A DNA stretch of 64,000 bases from Porites lobata (taxonomy: Eukaryota; Cnidaria; Anthozoa; Scleractinia; Poritidae). This document shows, in pieces, positions 9,847 to 20,626 of the stretch. A model generated the notes under the pieces. It made no database searches and had not been told where the DNA came from. It worked only from the letters and a program-made list of their open reading frames with translations. Both the position numbers and the translations under genes were made by a program. How positions within the stretch are numbered: the stretch's first letter is position 1; each line of letters opens with the position of its first letter. The DNA lies in NCBI GenBank assembly GCA_942486035.1, contig CALNXK010000007.1, forward strand, positions 6,277,001-6,341,000, given 5' to 3'.

Positions 9847-10980
9847 GTGTTTAAGTACCGATAAATGCAAGCACTAACGGATGCATTCTGATTATTATAA
9901 GGCCAAGAGAATTTAATGCTACCTTGGTGCAAATACGTTTTAACTAGGAACGCAGTTTCTAATTTCTGTTTTACCTTTCTTTGAGCTAGCTGCGCCCATA
10001 AGTCGGCGATTCCTGCCAATCGTCAGCGAAATTCTATGAGAGGCTTCTCATGCAGTAACCTGAGAGCGTACAAACTAAAGGACTTGACAAAACCAAATAA
10101 TTATATGAATTATAATTTTGTGAAAGAAAAAAATACGTAGAGTACTTATTTTCTTAGCTCAGCCGACTGAACGGCTGAACCTTCCTATTTTAGAGAAAAT
10201 TTGAGTCTTAAAATTTTCTTAAATTGTAAATTTTAAATAAATTCAAATGTGTGGAAAATGGGGTTGACTTGTCCGCACGACTCGTATCTCGCATTTTGAA
10301 GAATTTGAGGATGAGCTGTAAGGGGCAGGCATTATACACTAACATCCAAGCATATATTTAAATATTTTTTTTTGTGGTAATTTCTCTATGTCCCGTGTTG
10401 ATTTTAGTCTGAACAACGTTGTCACGGTGTTTTAATTTAAGTCTTTCCCATTCTCACTGTTAATTATCTGAAAAGAGAGAAAGATAAATTAAAAAGAAGG
10501 TATTGAGGATGAGCGTTGCAGACAACCTGACTAGAGCGTCAACAAGAGGGGATCAACGCTCCTAATTCCATGTGAATGTGTGCACACATTATCAATTTAT
10601 ATAGCGAAGACCCGATAAAAAGTTATCGAGGAAGTAGATAAAATTCTAAAGATTTCTCACTCACTCTTACAGTAATTTTGTATAGTTTTGCTAATCAAGT
10701 TATTATCAGGTTTCCTAGTAACCAGTTCACGCAATTATCTACCATAGTCATCTCATAATGCCTTACTATTAGGGAAGTCAATTGCATAGCGTTCTCTCGA
10801 TCCCCGCTGCTTTAAAACAAAGTAGGCTTTTGTAATCACGTCACGTGCCGCTAATTCAGAAAGGTTACCAATTCCGTTTCAGCAAAGACTTCAGTACTGA
10901 AGCTTTAAGCACGATCTGGAAGTGCCATTACAGTACGGCATACTTGCTTCTAAACCAGGCTGGTTAAAACTGATATTTGG

Positions 10981-11066
10981 ATGATGGAAAAAGGGTCACG
11001 GGACATGTCTTGCTGAGATCGCCGCTGTTATTAGTTTGCTAGGACTCAGATTTCAAGTTCAAGGAA
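10981..11066 (+). pseudogene. A1 signal exon, frameshifted
   Basis: Compared with A2 (39492-39573, 82 nt) this exon is 86 nt. A 4-nt gain near 10994-11003 makes the ATG frame stop at 11014. The hydrophobic signal codons (AVISLLGLRFQVQG) survive in another frame without a start. Confidence 0.8.
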
Positions 11067-11408
11067 GTACTATCGGTTAGAGGAATCTCATATTTGTACT
11101 CTTTGTGATATACACAATGATCTAAAACTTGCTATAGTGTCAACAGGCAAGGCAATCAATGACTTCTATTTTACACCTTGTAGTAATTGAATCGATATTC
11201 GATGCTGGTCTCTAATGATAAAATTTTGTGAATTATTATCTTGATTCAGCACAGTCATAATCAAACCGGAAGGAATGCAATTCAGACCATAAACTAGAAT
11301 AAATTAATGACGTATGATGTATAACACAGCTTTTTTGATACTTGTTTAAGGAGAATAACATCATTTTAATTCAATTGTGTTTTTTAAAAACAGTATTTTT
11401 CCTTCAAG

Positions 11409-11525
11409 GTCAGACTCGTCTTTATGGCTGATCCCAGTGCACATTTTTTATGGGACATCGAAATAAGATTTTAACTTTTAGAAGCGCAAAAACGCGTGCA
11501 GAAATAACGAAAGAGACTTTGTTTC
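11409..11525 (+). pseudogene. Relic 5' CTLD fragment
   Basis: Directly upstream of the main CTLD exon, an AG-preceded stretch reads QTRLYG-stop-SQCTFF and then parallels the main exon up to the SDLVS region. It is a decayed duplicate of the first third of the CTLD exon. The same relic is in A2 (39980-40105), so it predates the segmental duplication. Confidence 0.7.
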
Positions 11526-11617
11526 CAGATTTCCGAATTGAAAGAAGATTTCTCATTTATTGTTTCCTTTCATATAATTAATGACTTAAACGTAGGATAA
11601 TTTCTTTTTCTCTCAAG

Positions 11618-12013
11618 GCCACACGCTTTATTACGGCTGTTCCCGGTACACATTTTTTGCTAGATCTCGACAGAACTCAGTCAATTTTGATAATAGTAGA
11701 AGCGCGTCCAAAGTTTATGGAAGTGACCTTGTTTCTATTGACAGTAACGAGGAGTGGAACTTTCTGAAAGACACTATAAAAGAATTTCCACAGAATGGAA
11801 CCGAATACTACATTGGTTTAATCAAAGACAAAGACGGGCGTTGGAGGTGGATCAGTAATAACAGCACAGTGAATGAAACCTATTGGGCACCAAACGAACC
11901 CCAAAATGAAAATAAAGACAGGTGTGCTGTAATGTACAAGGATTATAACAAGAACTATGGTTTGTTTGATGCTTTGCGTTGCACATTAGTAAAGCATGGG
12001 TATATATGTGAAA
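11618..12013 (+). pseudogene. A1 CTLD exon (open, one core Cys lost)
   Basis: A 396-nt phase 1-1 exon, open throughout: HTLYYGCSRYTF, SDLVSIDSNEEW, EYYIGL, WRWISNNS, NEPQNE, RCAVMYKD, GLFDALRC, GYICES. The first core Cys is Ser (RSASKVYGSD against RKACKVYGSD in A2) and the FDD motif is FDA. It is the better preserved CTLD of the A pair but sits behind a dead signal exon. Confidence 0.85.
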
Positions 12014-12408
12014 GTGAGTATCATGTCATGTGTTGAATATATACTAACAAACTATGGCATGGCTCAGAAACAATACTCTGTGTCAGTAAAGTGTTGTTAT
12101 ACAGTTGGTGCATTTCCTGTACGATAAATTAATTATCTAACACAAGAAACAATTATTTCCTGTATTTTATTATCAATTTGGTGTAAATGTATTTTGCCAC
12201 TATGACAAATTAAACTATAAGGTATATTAAGTTCAACACTACGTGGAAATACAACAGCTATTGGTTAAGAACCTAAAAACGACGAAAGCACAATGGAAAA
12301 AGTAATATGCCTGCTAGAAGACTTATCACTTTCTATTGACTCGAAGTATTCCTTATTTCTACGCCCTGTACATGTTTTTATGCCCTCGTTTCGCCATACC
12401 CTTTTCAG

Positions 12409-12489
12409 GTGTTCTGAAATCAGCAAACTGTTCAACTGACACTACAACTGTGCCATTTACAAAGACTCTAACAAAAACTTCAACGACAG
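12409..12489 (+). pseudogene. A1 Ser/Thr stalk exon 3
   Basis: An 81-nt phase 1-1 exon between TTTTCAG and GTAAGT, encoding VLKSANCSTDTTT and further Thr/Lys-rich sequence. Equivalent exons are at 24802-24882 (B1) and 40973-41047 (A2). It has one conserved Cys. A second stalk exon starts at 12639 (GYTSLTTSRRVLA) but runs into a TAG and the Gypsy element. Confidence 0.75.
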
Positions 12490-12779
12490 GTAAGTTGTTC
12501 CTAACTTTTTTTCTACTCATGTCAATACTTTGTACTCAGTTTTATTCTGAATGAATAGATCATTACTTTAAACTCCGTTCTTTGAGCCAGTAACAATTAA
12601 AAAGTTTCTCCGCCGTAGTTTCTGAATTATTTTTTCAGGTTATACATCGCTCACAACGTCAAGGCGGGTACTTGCTTTTCTCAGGCTTGACCCGTCTAAC
12701 AGTGCAATTTTCCTTGCATAGTCAACGAGTAAGCCAACAACGCAACGCAACACTATAGCAATAGAGTTCAAGTCTCCAG

Positions 12780-15700
12780 TGCAAGAATTATTCATTCTTT
12801 ATCTTAATTTCCTCTGTGATGCTTGTCAAACATGTAGGACACTTATTTCTGATCAGTTTTTAGAATGAAGTGCCTTCCAGTCAAGAAGTGTCTAAACTGC
12901 CTTACAGCCTCTATTATGGCCTAAGCTTCATTCTCTATGGACGGGTGCTTTAGCTCACTTCCTCAGAGGGTTCGCGAGAAGAACGCCACGGGTATTCCAT
13001 TCTGGTTGAGCGTTGCTGCTAGCGCTGCTTCTGATGCATCTGTTTCAACTTCAAATGGAATACTCTCGTCGACTGCGGTGACTACGGAATCTTCTTAAGA
13101 CTTTCAAACGCTCCAATGGCTTGCTGTGTCAGTGGGAAAGATTTGCATCCAGCAATAGGCCTGATTCGATCTGAGAATTTTGGAATCAATTGAGAGTAAT
13201 AGGAGAGCAATCCCAGACTCTTATTCACGGACTTTGAGTCGTGTGGAACAGGAAGCTCATGTAAGGGTCGTAGACGATCAGGAGCGGGGCAGTGGTACTC
13301 CATCCTCGATGACATATAACAATAATAATAATTAAAAATTTATAACGCTCCTTTTCCATGCAAATATGATCAAAAGCGCGTGACAACACGTAAATGCTAA
13401 AAGAAAATAAAAACTAAAATGAGCAAAATAATTAAGGCTAAGAATAAACAACGCTAAAAATTAAATAAAGATAAAAAAAATTAATATACTACATAGTAGG
13501 TAAAAAATTTACATATCAAAAGCTAGTCTAAAAAGATGCGTTTTTAGTAAAGATTTAAAACGTTCAAAATTGTCCTCAAGACGGATGTGAAGGGGCAGAT
13601 TGTTCCATAAATTAGGGGCAGCAGATGAAAAAGCACGATCCCCCAAAGTCTTTTTCAGTTTTAAACTAGGATGCTTTAAGATAAGACCGCTAGCTGAACG
13701 GAGATTATAGCGCGGCTGTTTTTTAATAGCAATCAAATCGATCAAGTAACCATGCAGGTGCATGACCGTAGATAGCTTTAAAAGTAAAAAAAAGTATTTT
13801 AAAATCAATACGAAATTTCAAGGAAGCCAATGTAACGCACATAGTACTGGTGTTATAGGACTGTAGCGAGGGACATTAGATATAAGCCGAGCAGCTGCAT
13901 TGTGCAAGCGTTGCAGTTTAAGTAGATGAGTAGAGGGTAAACCAAATAGAAGGCTGTTGCAGTAATCTATACGACCAATGATAAAAGCATGGACCAAAGT
14001 TCGTGCAGACTCCTGGGACAGATATTTTCGGATACGCCGAATATTGTATAAATGGAAAAACCCAGATTTACAAGTTTTGTGGATCTGTTCCTGGAGATTC
14101 AAGTTAGAATCGAACCATGTCCCTAAATTTCTTGCCACAGTGACAGGAGCAACGTCAATGCTTCCTACGGTAAGGCAATCAATATTTACTTTGGAAAGTT
14201 GTTGTTTTGTACCAATCAACATGAACTCAGTTTTGTCATCATTAAGTTTGAGCTTATCCGTAAGCATCCACGTACGAATGTCCGATATACAGCGTTCCAT
14301 GGCAATGACCGCATCAGTCTGATTAGTAGCTGTGTCAGGACTAAATGACAGGTAAAGCTGAGTGTCATCAGCATAGGCATGTGCTTCAGGTAGATGGCAT
14401 TTGATGACTTCAAACAGTTTGCTGGAATAAATGGTAAACAACAATGGCCCCAGACACGATCCTTGTGGAACGCCATAAGGTAGCTTAAAACTGTCAGATG
14501 TAAAGCCATTTAGCGAGACTCGTTGCGTTCTGTTGTTAAGATAAGACGTAAACCAATTAAGGACGGTGCCATTAATGCCGATACTTGACTTAAGACGAGC
14601 AAGCAGGATATTGTGGTCAACAGTGTCAAACGCTGCGCTCAAATCTAGGAGAACTAGAAGAGTTACATGCTTTCAATTCATATTCATGAGAATGTCATTT
14701 TGCACCTTCAGTAGCGCTGTTTCTGTGCTGTGACCCTTTCGGTAAGCGGATTGCGAGGTTGGATAAAGGGCGAATCGACTCATATGACTGTGAATTTGGT
14801 CGAAAACAGCTCGCTCTGTCATTTTTGATATAAAGTCCAAGTTACTGACAGGGCGAAGGTTATTCAACTGCGTCGGGTCTAAGCCAGGTTTCTTAAGGAT
14901 CGGAGTAACCAGAGCTTCTTTCCATTCCTCAGAGAAATGACCGCATGATAGCGAAAGATTTATAATTCGTGAAATAACAGGCAACAGCCTGTTATTTCAC
15001 GCAGCCAACAACCAGAGAAGTTGGCATCGAGTCCAACGGGCAGGACTTCTTAGCAGACTTACGGATGAGCGCAGAGACGTCGTTTTCCGAGAGTGGTTGA
15101 AAGGAATGAAAAGCATGCGCATCATCTACTTCCTGATCAGGAGGTAGCGCATTGCGCGCGCTTGGATCGATATCTACGGCATCAATATCAGAACGATTTG
15201 TATCTATCTTTCGAACGAAAAAACCGCCAATGTCATTGGCTAGTTTTGATTTGTCCTGATAATTAGGAAACGAAAACTCCTCTTTCTTAGCAAGGAGTTG
15301 TTTGGTAGCTCTGAATAATCTTGTATGGTCTGTGCTATTCTCATCAATAAAGTTAGTGTAAAATGCCTGCCTGGCTTGGTTCATGAGGTACGTCACGCGG
15401 TTTCTGTAAGACTTGAAAATATTCAAGTCAGACACAGATCTCGTTATCCTCCAGGTTCTCTCAGCCTTATTTCTCAAGCGTTTAGCGGCCTTTATCTCGT
15501 CGTTGTACCAAGGCACTGCATATCCAAAGATGGGGAGGCGCCGGGTTTAGAAAATACACTTGTCAGTGTTTTAGCAAATGTTCTTGCGTTTGGAATCTTC
15601 AAGAAAGTGTTTCATGTTTACGCCATTTTCTATCTTGTCCTTTCCACGAATAGTAATGTTGTCAAAGTAAGGAAAAGGCAGCCTCGAGATCATTTTCCTC

Positions 15701-17100
15701 TACAAACTTCACCATCTTTCTCCGAAAACAAGATACACCATTTGTGACGCCAAAGGACTGAGGTGAGTGAACTTATGAGGTTGTTCCGAGCTTCAATTAA
15801 GGTTGTATAGGGCTCAGTTGTCTTATGGTCTGTGAGTAATCAATAGCTAGCCTCTTCTTGTGATTCTCATCCGTAATTACCACGACCTGTGCCCGCCGTG
15901 GTGAGCGACTTGGTTCTCTTATGCCTCTCTCTCTTATATCCTCTTAGCAATCACTTTCCCATTAATGAAGGCAGAACTTATCTTCTTCACTGTATCTCCG
16001 AGACTTGCTAGCAATTTCATGGAAATCCGCAGTCATGTTTACAAACAGTTCAGGGAGATCTACATTCAGTGTACTAAGCCCATAGACAGACAGGGGTGGT
16101 TCGCAGCCACCATAATGGAAGACGGCGCTTGAATGCTGCGATTGGAAATCAATTCCCAGGATGAGGTCAGCGAAAAGTTTAGGCAGAACAGACAGCTTGA
16201 AACTCTGGTACTTAGGACGGATAAGACTCTCGCTATTACCACTGTCATAGAGCCTTGACTTGTATTCCTTCAATATCAACAGCTCCTGATGACTTTGAAA
16301 GAGATGTTGGAGTCCCTACAGGTACTGTAGCGAGTGTGGGCGCCCAGGCCGTCCCAGAAAATTTGCATTTGTTAACGACCCTTCTACTGGCGTCTCTTCT
16401 GACACGTTGAGCAAATTACATGACGAGTTGGACACTTTGAACGGGGGTGCTTATTATTTCCACAGCAGAAGCAAGTAGAGGCTTCAGACGTCTATTGCAG
16501 CTAGCGTATTGGGGTCTGGCTGGTCCTGCTCTGCCGCGAGGGCAGGGGTGGATGGAATGATGCTTTCGCCGATGGTGAAGGAACTGTATACGGTTCAGAT
16601 CTGAGAGCTTCGAACATGGTCTTCAAATCTCCCCAATAATCTCTGGTGGATTAAATTAGACTGTAAGCCAGTAATAACAGCGTCCCATGTACTCTCTTCG
16701 CGATATTTTGTGCAGCTATGACGCTTTGGAAATTACAGTCCTTGTTGAGAGTTTCCAAAGAGAGAGCTTGGAGCCGATTCGTCAAGTGTTCAAATGAGGC
16801 TGCCGGCACCGTGTGTCAAGAATATGATGGGTAAATATCACTTTTCTTCGCTTCACAAAAAGAGCTTGTAATATTCCAACGACTACTTCATATTTTGAAA
16901 GATCGCGGGAGACACGAAATTCGCCAATACATCAAGCTTGTCGAGACCCTCTCGTGGTAAGACTGCCGCCACAAAGTTATCGAAGGTTAATCGTTTCCAA
17001 TGAAGTCATTCTTTCGCTGTTCGGATCAGTTTCCAGATAGCTGATTAATTTTTTTTTATGTAAAGAAGACGATTGTCCTTTAAACTTAAGGCTTTAATCA
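12780..17100 (-). mobile_element. Degenerate Gypsy-type retrotransposon (copy in unit 1)
   Basis: Read on the minus strand, fragments appear in pol order: gag zinc knuckle CX2CX4HX4C at 16432-16473 (CFCCGNNKHPRSKC), aspartic-protease-like segment about 15962-16279, reverse transcriptase start about 15780-15960 (SPWRAQVVVITDENHKKR), and RT/RNase H at 13082-13315 (LGLLSYYSQLIPKFSDRI). Frames are broken. The matching copy in unit 2 (about 41350-43350) shows it was present before duplication. A LINE is inserted into it here. No long terminal repeats could be fixed. Confidence 0.75.
13317..15524 (-). mobile_element. 5'-truncated LINE (CR1/L2/Jockey-like) inserted in the Gypsy element
   Basis: Minus-strand ORFs at 14992-15516, 14673-14984, 13818-14642 and 13509-13808 form one RT polyprotein with one frameshift between the first two, a TGA near 14671 and another shift near 13815. 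Motifs seen: LSAAFDTVDHNILL, GVPQGSCLGPLLF, AYADDTQLY, and the C-terminal LHWLP block. There is no endonuclease, so it is 5' truncated. The 3' end is an ATT/AAT tail at 13317. Unit 2 has an uninterrupted GACATATCCAAAG here, and CATAT is repeated at both ends, so the insertion came after duplication. Confidence 0.88.
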
Positions 17101-17133
17101 GCTAATCTCTTACTAACAAGGATACAAGAAAAC

Positions 17134-17439
17134 ATGGCGGCAAACTGCAACAAGCTAGGTCCTTTACATACGGTCACTGAAAAGTCACTGACTGACATTG
17201 CGGGCTCAGAAGCACAGGTACCCAAAAGTAAGAACATAAGATCGAACAGTTCAAGGTCCGTCTGGTTACGGAGTACAACAATAATATACTACAAGAAATA
17301 CGTGAATCGCAGGACCTTGCGAAGGACTTCGGGAGAACGGCAAGAAGTTCAAAGGGAAATAATAGGACAAATAAAGCAACAGGGAAGAAAATTGATAAAT
17401 TTAAAAAAACTTAATTTAAAAAAAGAACTATATAACTAA
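17134..17439 (+). CDS. Unknown 101-codon basic ORF, shared by both units
   Basis: Starts MAANCNKLGPLHTVTEKSLT, is rich in Arg/Lys at its end, and stops just before an A-rich stretch. The paralogue at 43448-43735 is also open (95 codons); the length differences are whole codons. No domain is recognised. It lies between the Gypsy remnant and a tRNA-like sequence, so it may be transposon-derived rather than a host gene. Confidence 0.3.
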   Translation: MAANCNKLGPLHTVTEKSLTDIAGSEAQVPKSKNIRSNSSRSVWLRSTTIIYYKKYVNRRTLRRTSGERQEVQREIIGQIKQQGRKLINLKKLNLKKELYN

Positions 17440-17483
17440 AAAAAAGACTATACGTAAGGAAAAACAAAGAAAAAAGCGAGAAA

Positions 17484-17562
17484 TTCAGGTTATGCCTGGA
17501 TTCGAACTCGGGACCTTCGGCACACCAGGCCGTTTCTTTACTACTACTCCACGTTAAACACA
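17484..17562 (-). repeat. tRNA-like (SINE head or tRNA relic)
   Basis: The minus strand contains GAGTTCGAATCCAGGC, a B-box, preceded by a degenerate A-box-like stretch. The paralogous site is 43795-43850. The match is too imperfect for a functional tRNA. Confidence 0.4.
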
Positions 17563-17847
17563 TTACGAAGACGTTGATAATATTTTATTAAAAGCCTTTT
17601 AAGATTCTTGTATGCACTATTATGCTCAGACAACACCATCTACTTATAACGCAGAATAGTATAAGCACAGCGACAAGTTCATCTGCAAAGAAGAACCTGG
17701 ATGTATCAAGTCAAACAAACAAACAAACAAACAACCGTCTGTCCTCCGCCTTTCTGTCTCCTTTCAGTTCATTCATATATTGTTCTATTTTTCTCTAAAT
17801 AGTCAGAGAGCTTGTTCTTTTTTCAAGTTTTGTTTCTTTCTCTACAG

Positions 17848-18036
17848 ATCGTAACAAAATTCATACAGTACCATCTACGTCTGTTGATGATAGAAGATGT
17901 GGTAACGAAACTGATTGAGTGTCATGGGTAATGGCAGTCTTTATCGAAGGAGCAGTACTTGTTGTGGCATTTGGATTTATTGCAATCTTAGTCATAAAAT
18001 TACGGCGCGTAACTCAGAGCAGAGACGGACCTAGAG
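17848..18036 (+). pseudogene. A1 transmembrane exon with premature stop
   Basis: A 189-nt phase 1-1 exon after acceptor TCTCTACAG. Extracellular codons end RRCGNETD, then TGA at 17916 (TCA in A2), then a hydrophobic helix (AVFIEGAVLVVAFGFIAILVI) and KLRRVTQSR. The donor reads GCAAGT, a GC-AG type site, identical in A2. Confidence 0.85.
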
Positions 18037-18394
18037 GCAAGTTCGTGGAATAATTAAGGAAAATCATAATTCAGTTAAATTCAATATTTATATCAAGTTA
18101 CAATTTGATAATCAAATAGGTGCTTTTGACAATTTACCAAGAAAAGGCAAGAAAGACAAAGATAAGTTTGCAGTTTGGTTATGAGAGAGAACTTTTAATA
18201 CTCACGTAAACTCAGAATAACTGTAAAACTGAAATTAATAGAAGTGCGTTCCTGTCAAAATTGAGATAAAAATGTCCCAATACAGCTAAAGAACTGCGCT
18301 ACAGTTACTATCCTATTCATCGTTACTTAAAGAGAACGTATCATCAAGTTTAGTACGTTGTTTATAATTATTTCTGTCTGCTCCTTTTATGTAG

Positions 18395-18750
18395 ATGCAA
18401 GAGGTGAAGGTTCTGAAAGGTAGGCAAGGGACTGCCCAATGCACACGTTGCACTATCTTCATTTTTGTCGCCATGTCATTGCTAAGAAAGATTTTTACTC
18501 GCCTGTATAGTTCCACCGAACTCTGTAAAGAAAATCAATTATCAAAGAATTCATGCTACAAAATGCTGCATTTTTATCCAGGATTCAGCTTGAAAATCAG
18601 AGCAGCTCTTTGAATCCAGCACAGAGTGCAGAGGCCATACAACTCAGCGGGATGTCAGATGAAAACGGAGATAGAAGACTCGACCTCGACACTACACAAC
18701 ATCCTCGCAGGACGGATTGTGGATACACAATGTTGAATCAGTGCACAATG
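18395..18750 (+). pseudogene. A1 tail exons (18395-18419 and 18582-18750)
   Basis: A 25-nt micro-exon (ARGEGSE) ends in phase 2 with GTAGGC and joins exon 18582-18750, which begins in the matching phase (IQLENQSSS) and ends DCGYTMLNQCTM at donor GTAAGT in phase 0. YTML is a YxxL motif. Sequence between and around is intronic. Confidence 0.7.
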
Positions 18751-19373
18751 GTAAGTCCAACTTCTTATGTGAAGAATTTACAACTTAGAGGGTGTCGATA
18801 TTTGATGCCCTACAACCAGTGCCTGGGTATTGGCACAAAATAGTGCTGTGTTCACACCTTGAGTACCCGATATGTAACAGTGCAATTTTACTCCATTTCG
18901 CCCTGTTAGACGCCATTTTGAAACTTAAGCTTAGCATGGGAGTAAAAACAGTGGATAACCCTGGAGCCATCAAAAACGACGTTTATACAGGGACTTGGTG
19001 CCCACTTAATTAGTGCCAGAGTATAGTATGCACTCGGGAACGGGCACCGTGCCCGAATTTTGGCCTGGGTACTTGAAAAAAAGTTTCACATTTATCCTCA
19101 GCGAGTACCATGCTGGCAGCAATTGTGAACGCTGCCTTGAATAACTGTGATTTAAAGAAGAAGAAGAGGACGCTCCTAGGGTTACTTATCATTGTATCTT
19201 TTCTCAGTTACACTATATACTTTTCAATCATTTTGAAATGGTTACAGCATTTAAGCTTATACAGACGAACGTTGAGCTTCGGGGCTGGCGTCTGACAGCA
19301 TGACTATTAATCTGGTAATTATTTATTCTTTTAGTTTCCTTTTCTAACTAATTCTTTCTTTCATTTATTCCAG

Positions 19374-19502
19374 ACACAAAGTGAAAGAGTCTACTCGTCC
19401 CTTACAGCTTGTGAATCAGTAAATAGTAACCACAGTAGACCCTGCAATCAATCACGGATATATGTCAATCAAGGATTTCCTCCTGGTTTTCACAACAACT
19501 GA
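19374..19502 (+). pseudogene. A1 last exon, Tyr motifs and stop
   Basis: After acceptor TTATTCCAG, phase 0: TQSERVYSSLTACESVN and on to IYVNQGFPP and stop TGA at 19500-19502. VYSSL is YxxL-like and YVN fits a Grb2-type YxN. AATAAATAAATAA near 19541 is a candidate poly-A signal. A2 stops early here (45975-45977). Confidence 0.72.
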
Positions 19503-20541
19503 TGTTTTGGGGCTTAGATCGCTTTTAACCCTATTGGAATGAATAAATAAATAATAACCATTGTTGAGCTTTTTTTAACGTTTCAACAAGAAATGAATTT
19601 ATCGTATGCAATTTATACGGTGCAATTTGGTAGAATTACCTATATTTTTAATAAGGACCCTTTTTGACCGTTTAGGCAGAGATAAATGAGAATTAAGAGC
19701 ATATTAAGAACATCATAACCTATCTCTCTTCTGTACAGTCCACTTTGGGCGACTGGCCTGGAAAGGAAAGGAAGTAAGAACTAAAGAAGCGCGCAGAGAG
19801 TTAACAATGGAAAGACGCACTTTTTCACTAGCCATTTTGTGCGCCTCACGGAGTGTGCATGACTTGAATTTCTAATTCCGCGAAAAGCAAGTACCAACAG
19901 ACTAATCCTCTTTGTGTATAATAATACCTTGCGAATCGCGTTAGGTATTGAAGTATTTCCTTTAGCTCTTTCGCGTCAAATGTATTCCATAAATGATTGG
20001 CTAAGATCCATCTATCAACGAAGGTACTTACAAGGCTTGCTTACTTGTGTCATTTTTTATTTCAAAGTCTACTATAGGAATAATGGCAAATGCTGAAAAA
20101 GCACTGGCTTCCGTCCGTGTGTGCTTGTCGACCGCCTTCTTTTCTTGCTTTGTCACCGATGGTAATAGGAAAATAGCGCGTCTAACATATGTCACAAGAC
20201 TAACTTCAGCACCATATTATAGGAGGAGCCAATTCAAAACAGCTTCCTTTTTTCTTTTTTGGCATCAACGTCCTGGTTTGCTTTAAGATTAGATTGAGTT
20301 CAAAATAACTTTTTGGTTTTACTAGACTGTGGATATCGTCCTCTTTAGCTCCGACAATTGTAAAACTTCCTTCATGGTTTCAGCGCTGAAATTGAACCCA
20401 AGGTTACGTGCCGTGAAAAACGGCTATGCGTGACATTTCAGGTCTGAGTAAACAACATTAATGTCAAGAGCTGAGGCACTACCTTAAAATATTGAGAAGG
20501 ACATCTTGGTAGCGTGGCTATTTTACTTTTGATGTTGACTT

Positions 20542-20626
20542 ATGGCGAAAGAACGTTTGTCCTCGATCTCAGGGTTTATATTTACAGTCTTTTGTCTACA
20601 AGTGCCGGGCAGTGCTCGTATCATGA
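20542..20626 (+). CDS. B1 signal exon
   Basis: MAKERLSSISGFIFTVFCLQ, then a likely cleavage near VPGSA. Phase 1 end with donor GTAAGA. The paralogue 48473-48569 is 12 nt longer (4 codons). The following intron is 3.3 kb here and only 458 bp in B2. Confidence 0.82.

Larger units (their letters stand above)
10981..19502 (+). pseudogene. Locus A1: broken CTLD transmembrane receptor gene
   Basis: The exon series is signal 10981-11066, CTLD 11618-12013, stalk 12409-12489, stalk from 12639, transmembrane 17848-18036, tail 18395-18419, 18582-18750 and 19374-19502. It would encode a small type I CTLD receptor with a Tyr-motif tail. Lesions: a 4-nt insertion frameshifts the signal exon (stop 11014-11016); one core CTLD Cys is Ser; a TAG lies in the second stalk exon; TGA at 17916-17918 precedes the transmembrane helix. 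A Gypsy element plus LINE separates stalk and membrane exons. A possible extra stalk exon near 17629-17720 does not fit the phase. A2 has different lesions, so the ancestral gene was functional. Confidence 0.82.

Noticed and set aside
13978..14322. Plus-strand 114-codon ORF
   Set aside because: Antisense shadow of the LINE reverse transcriptase.
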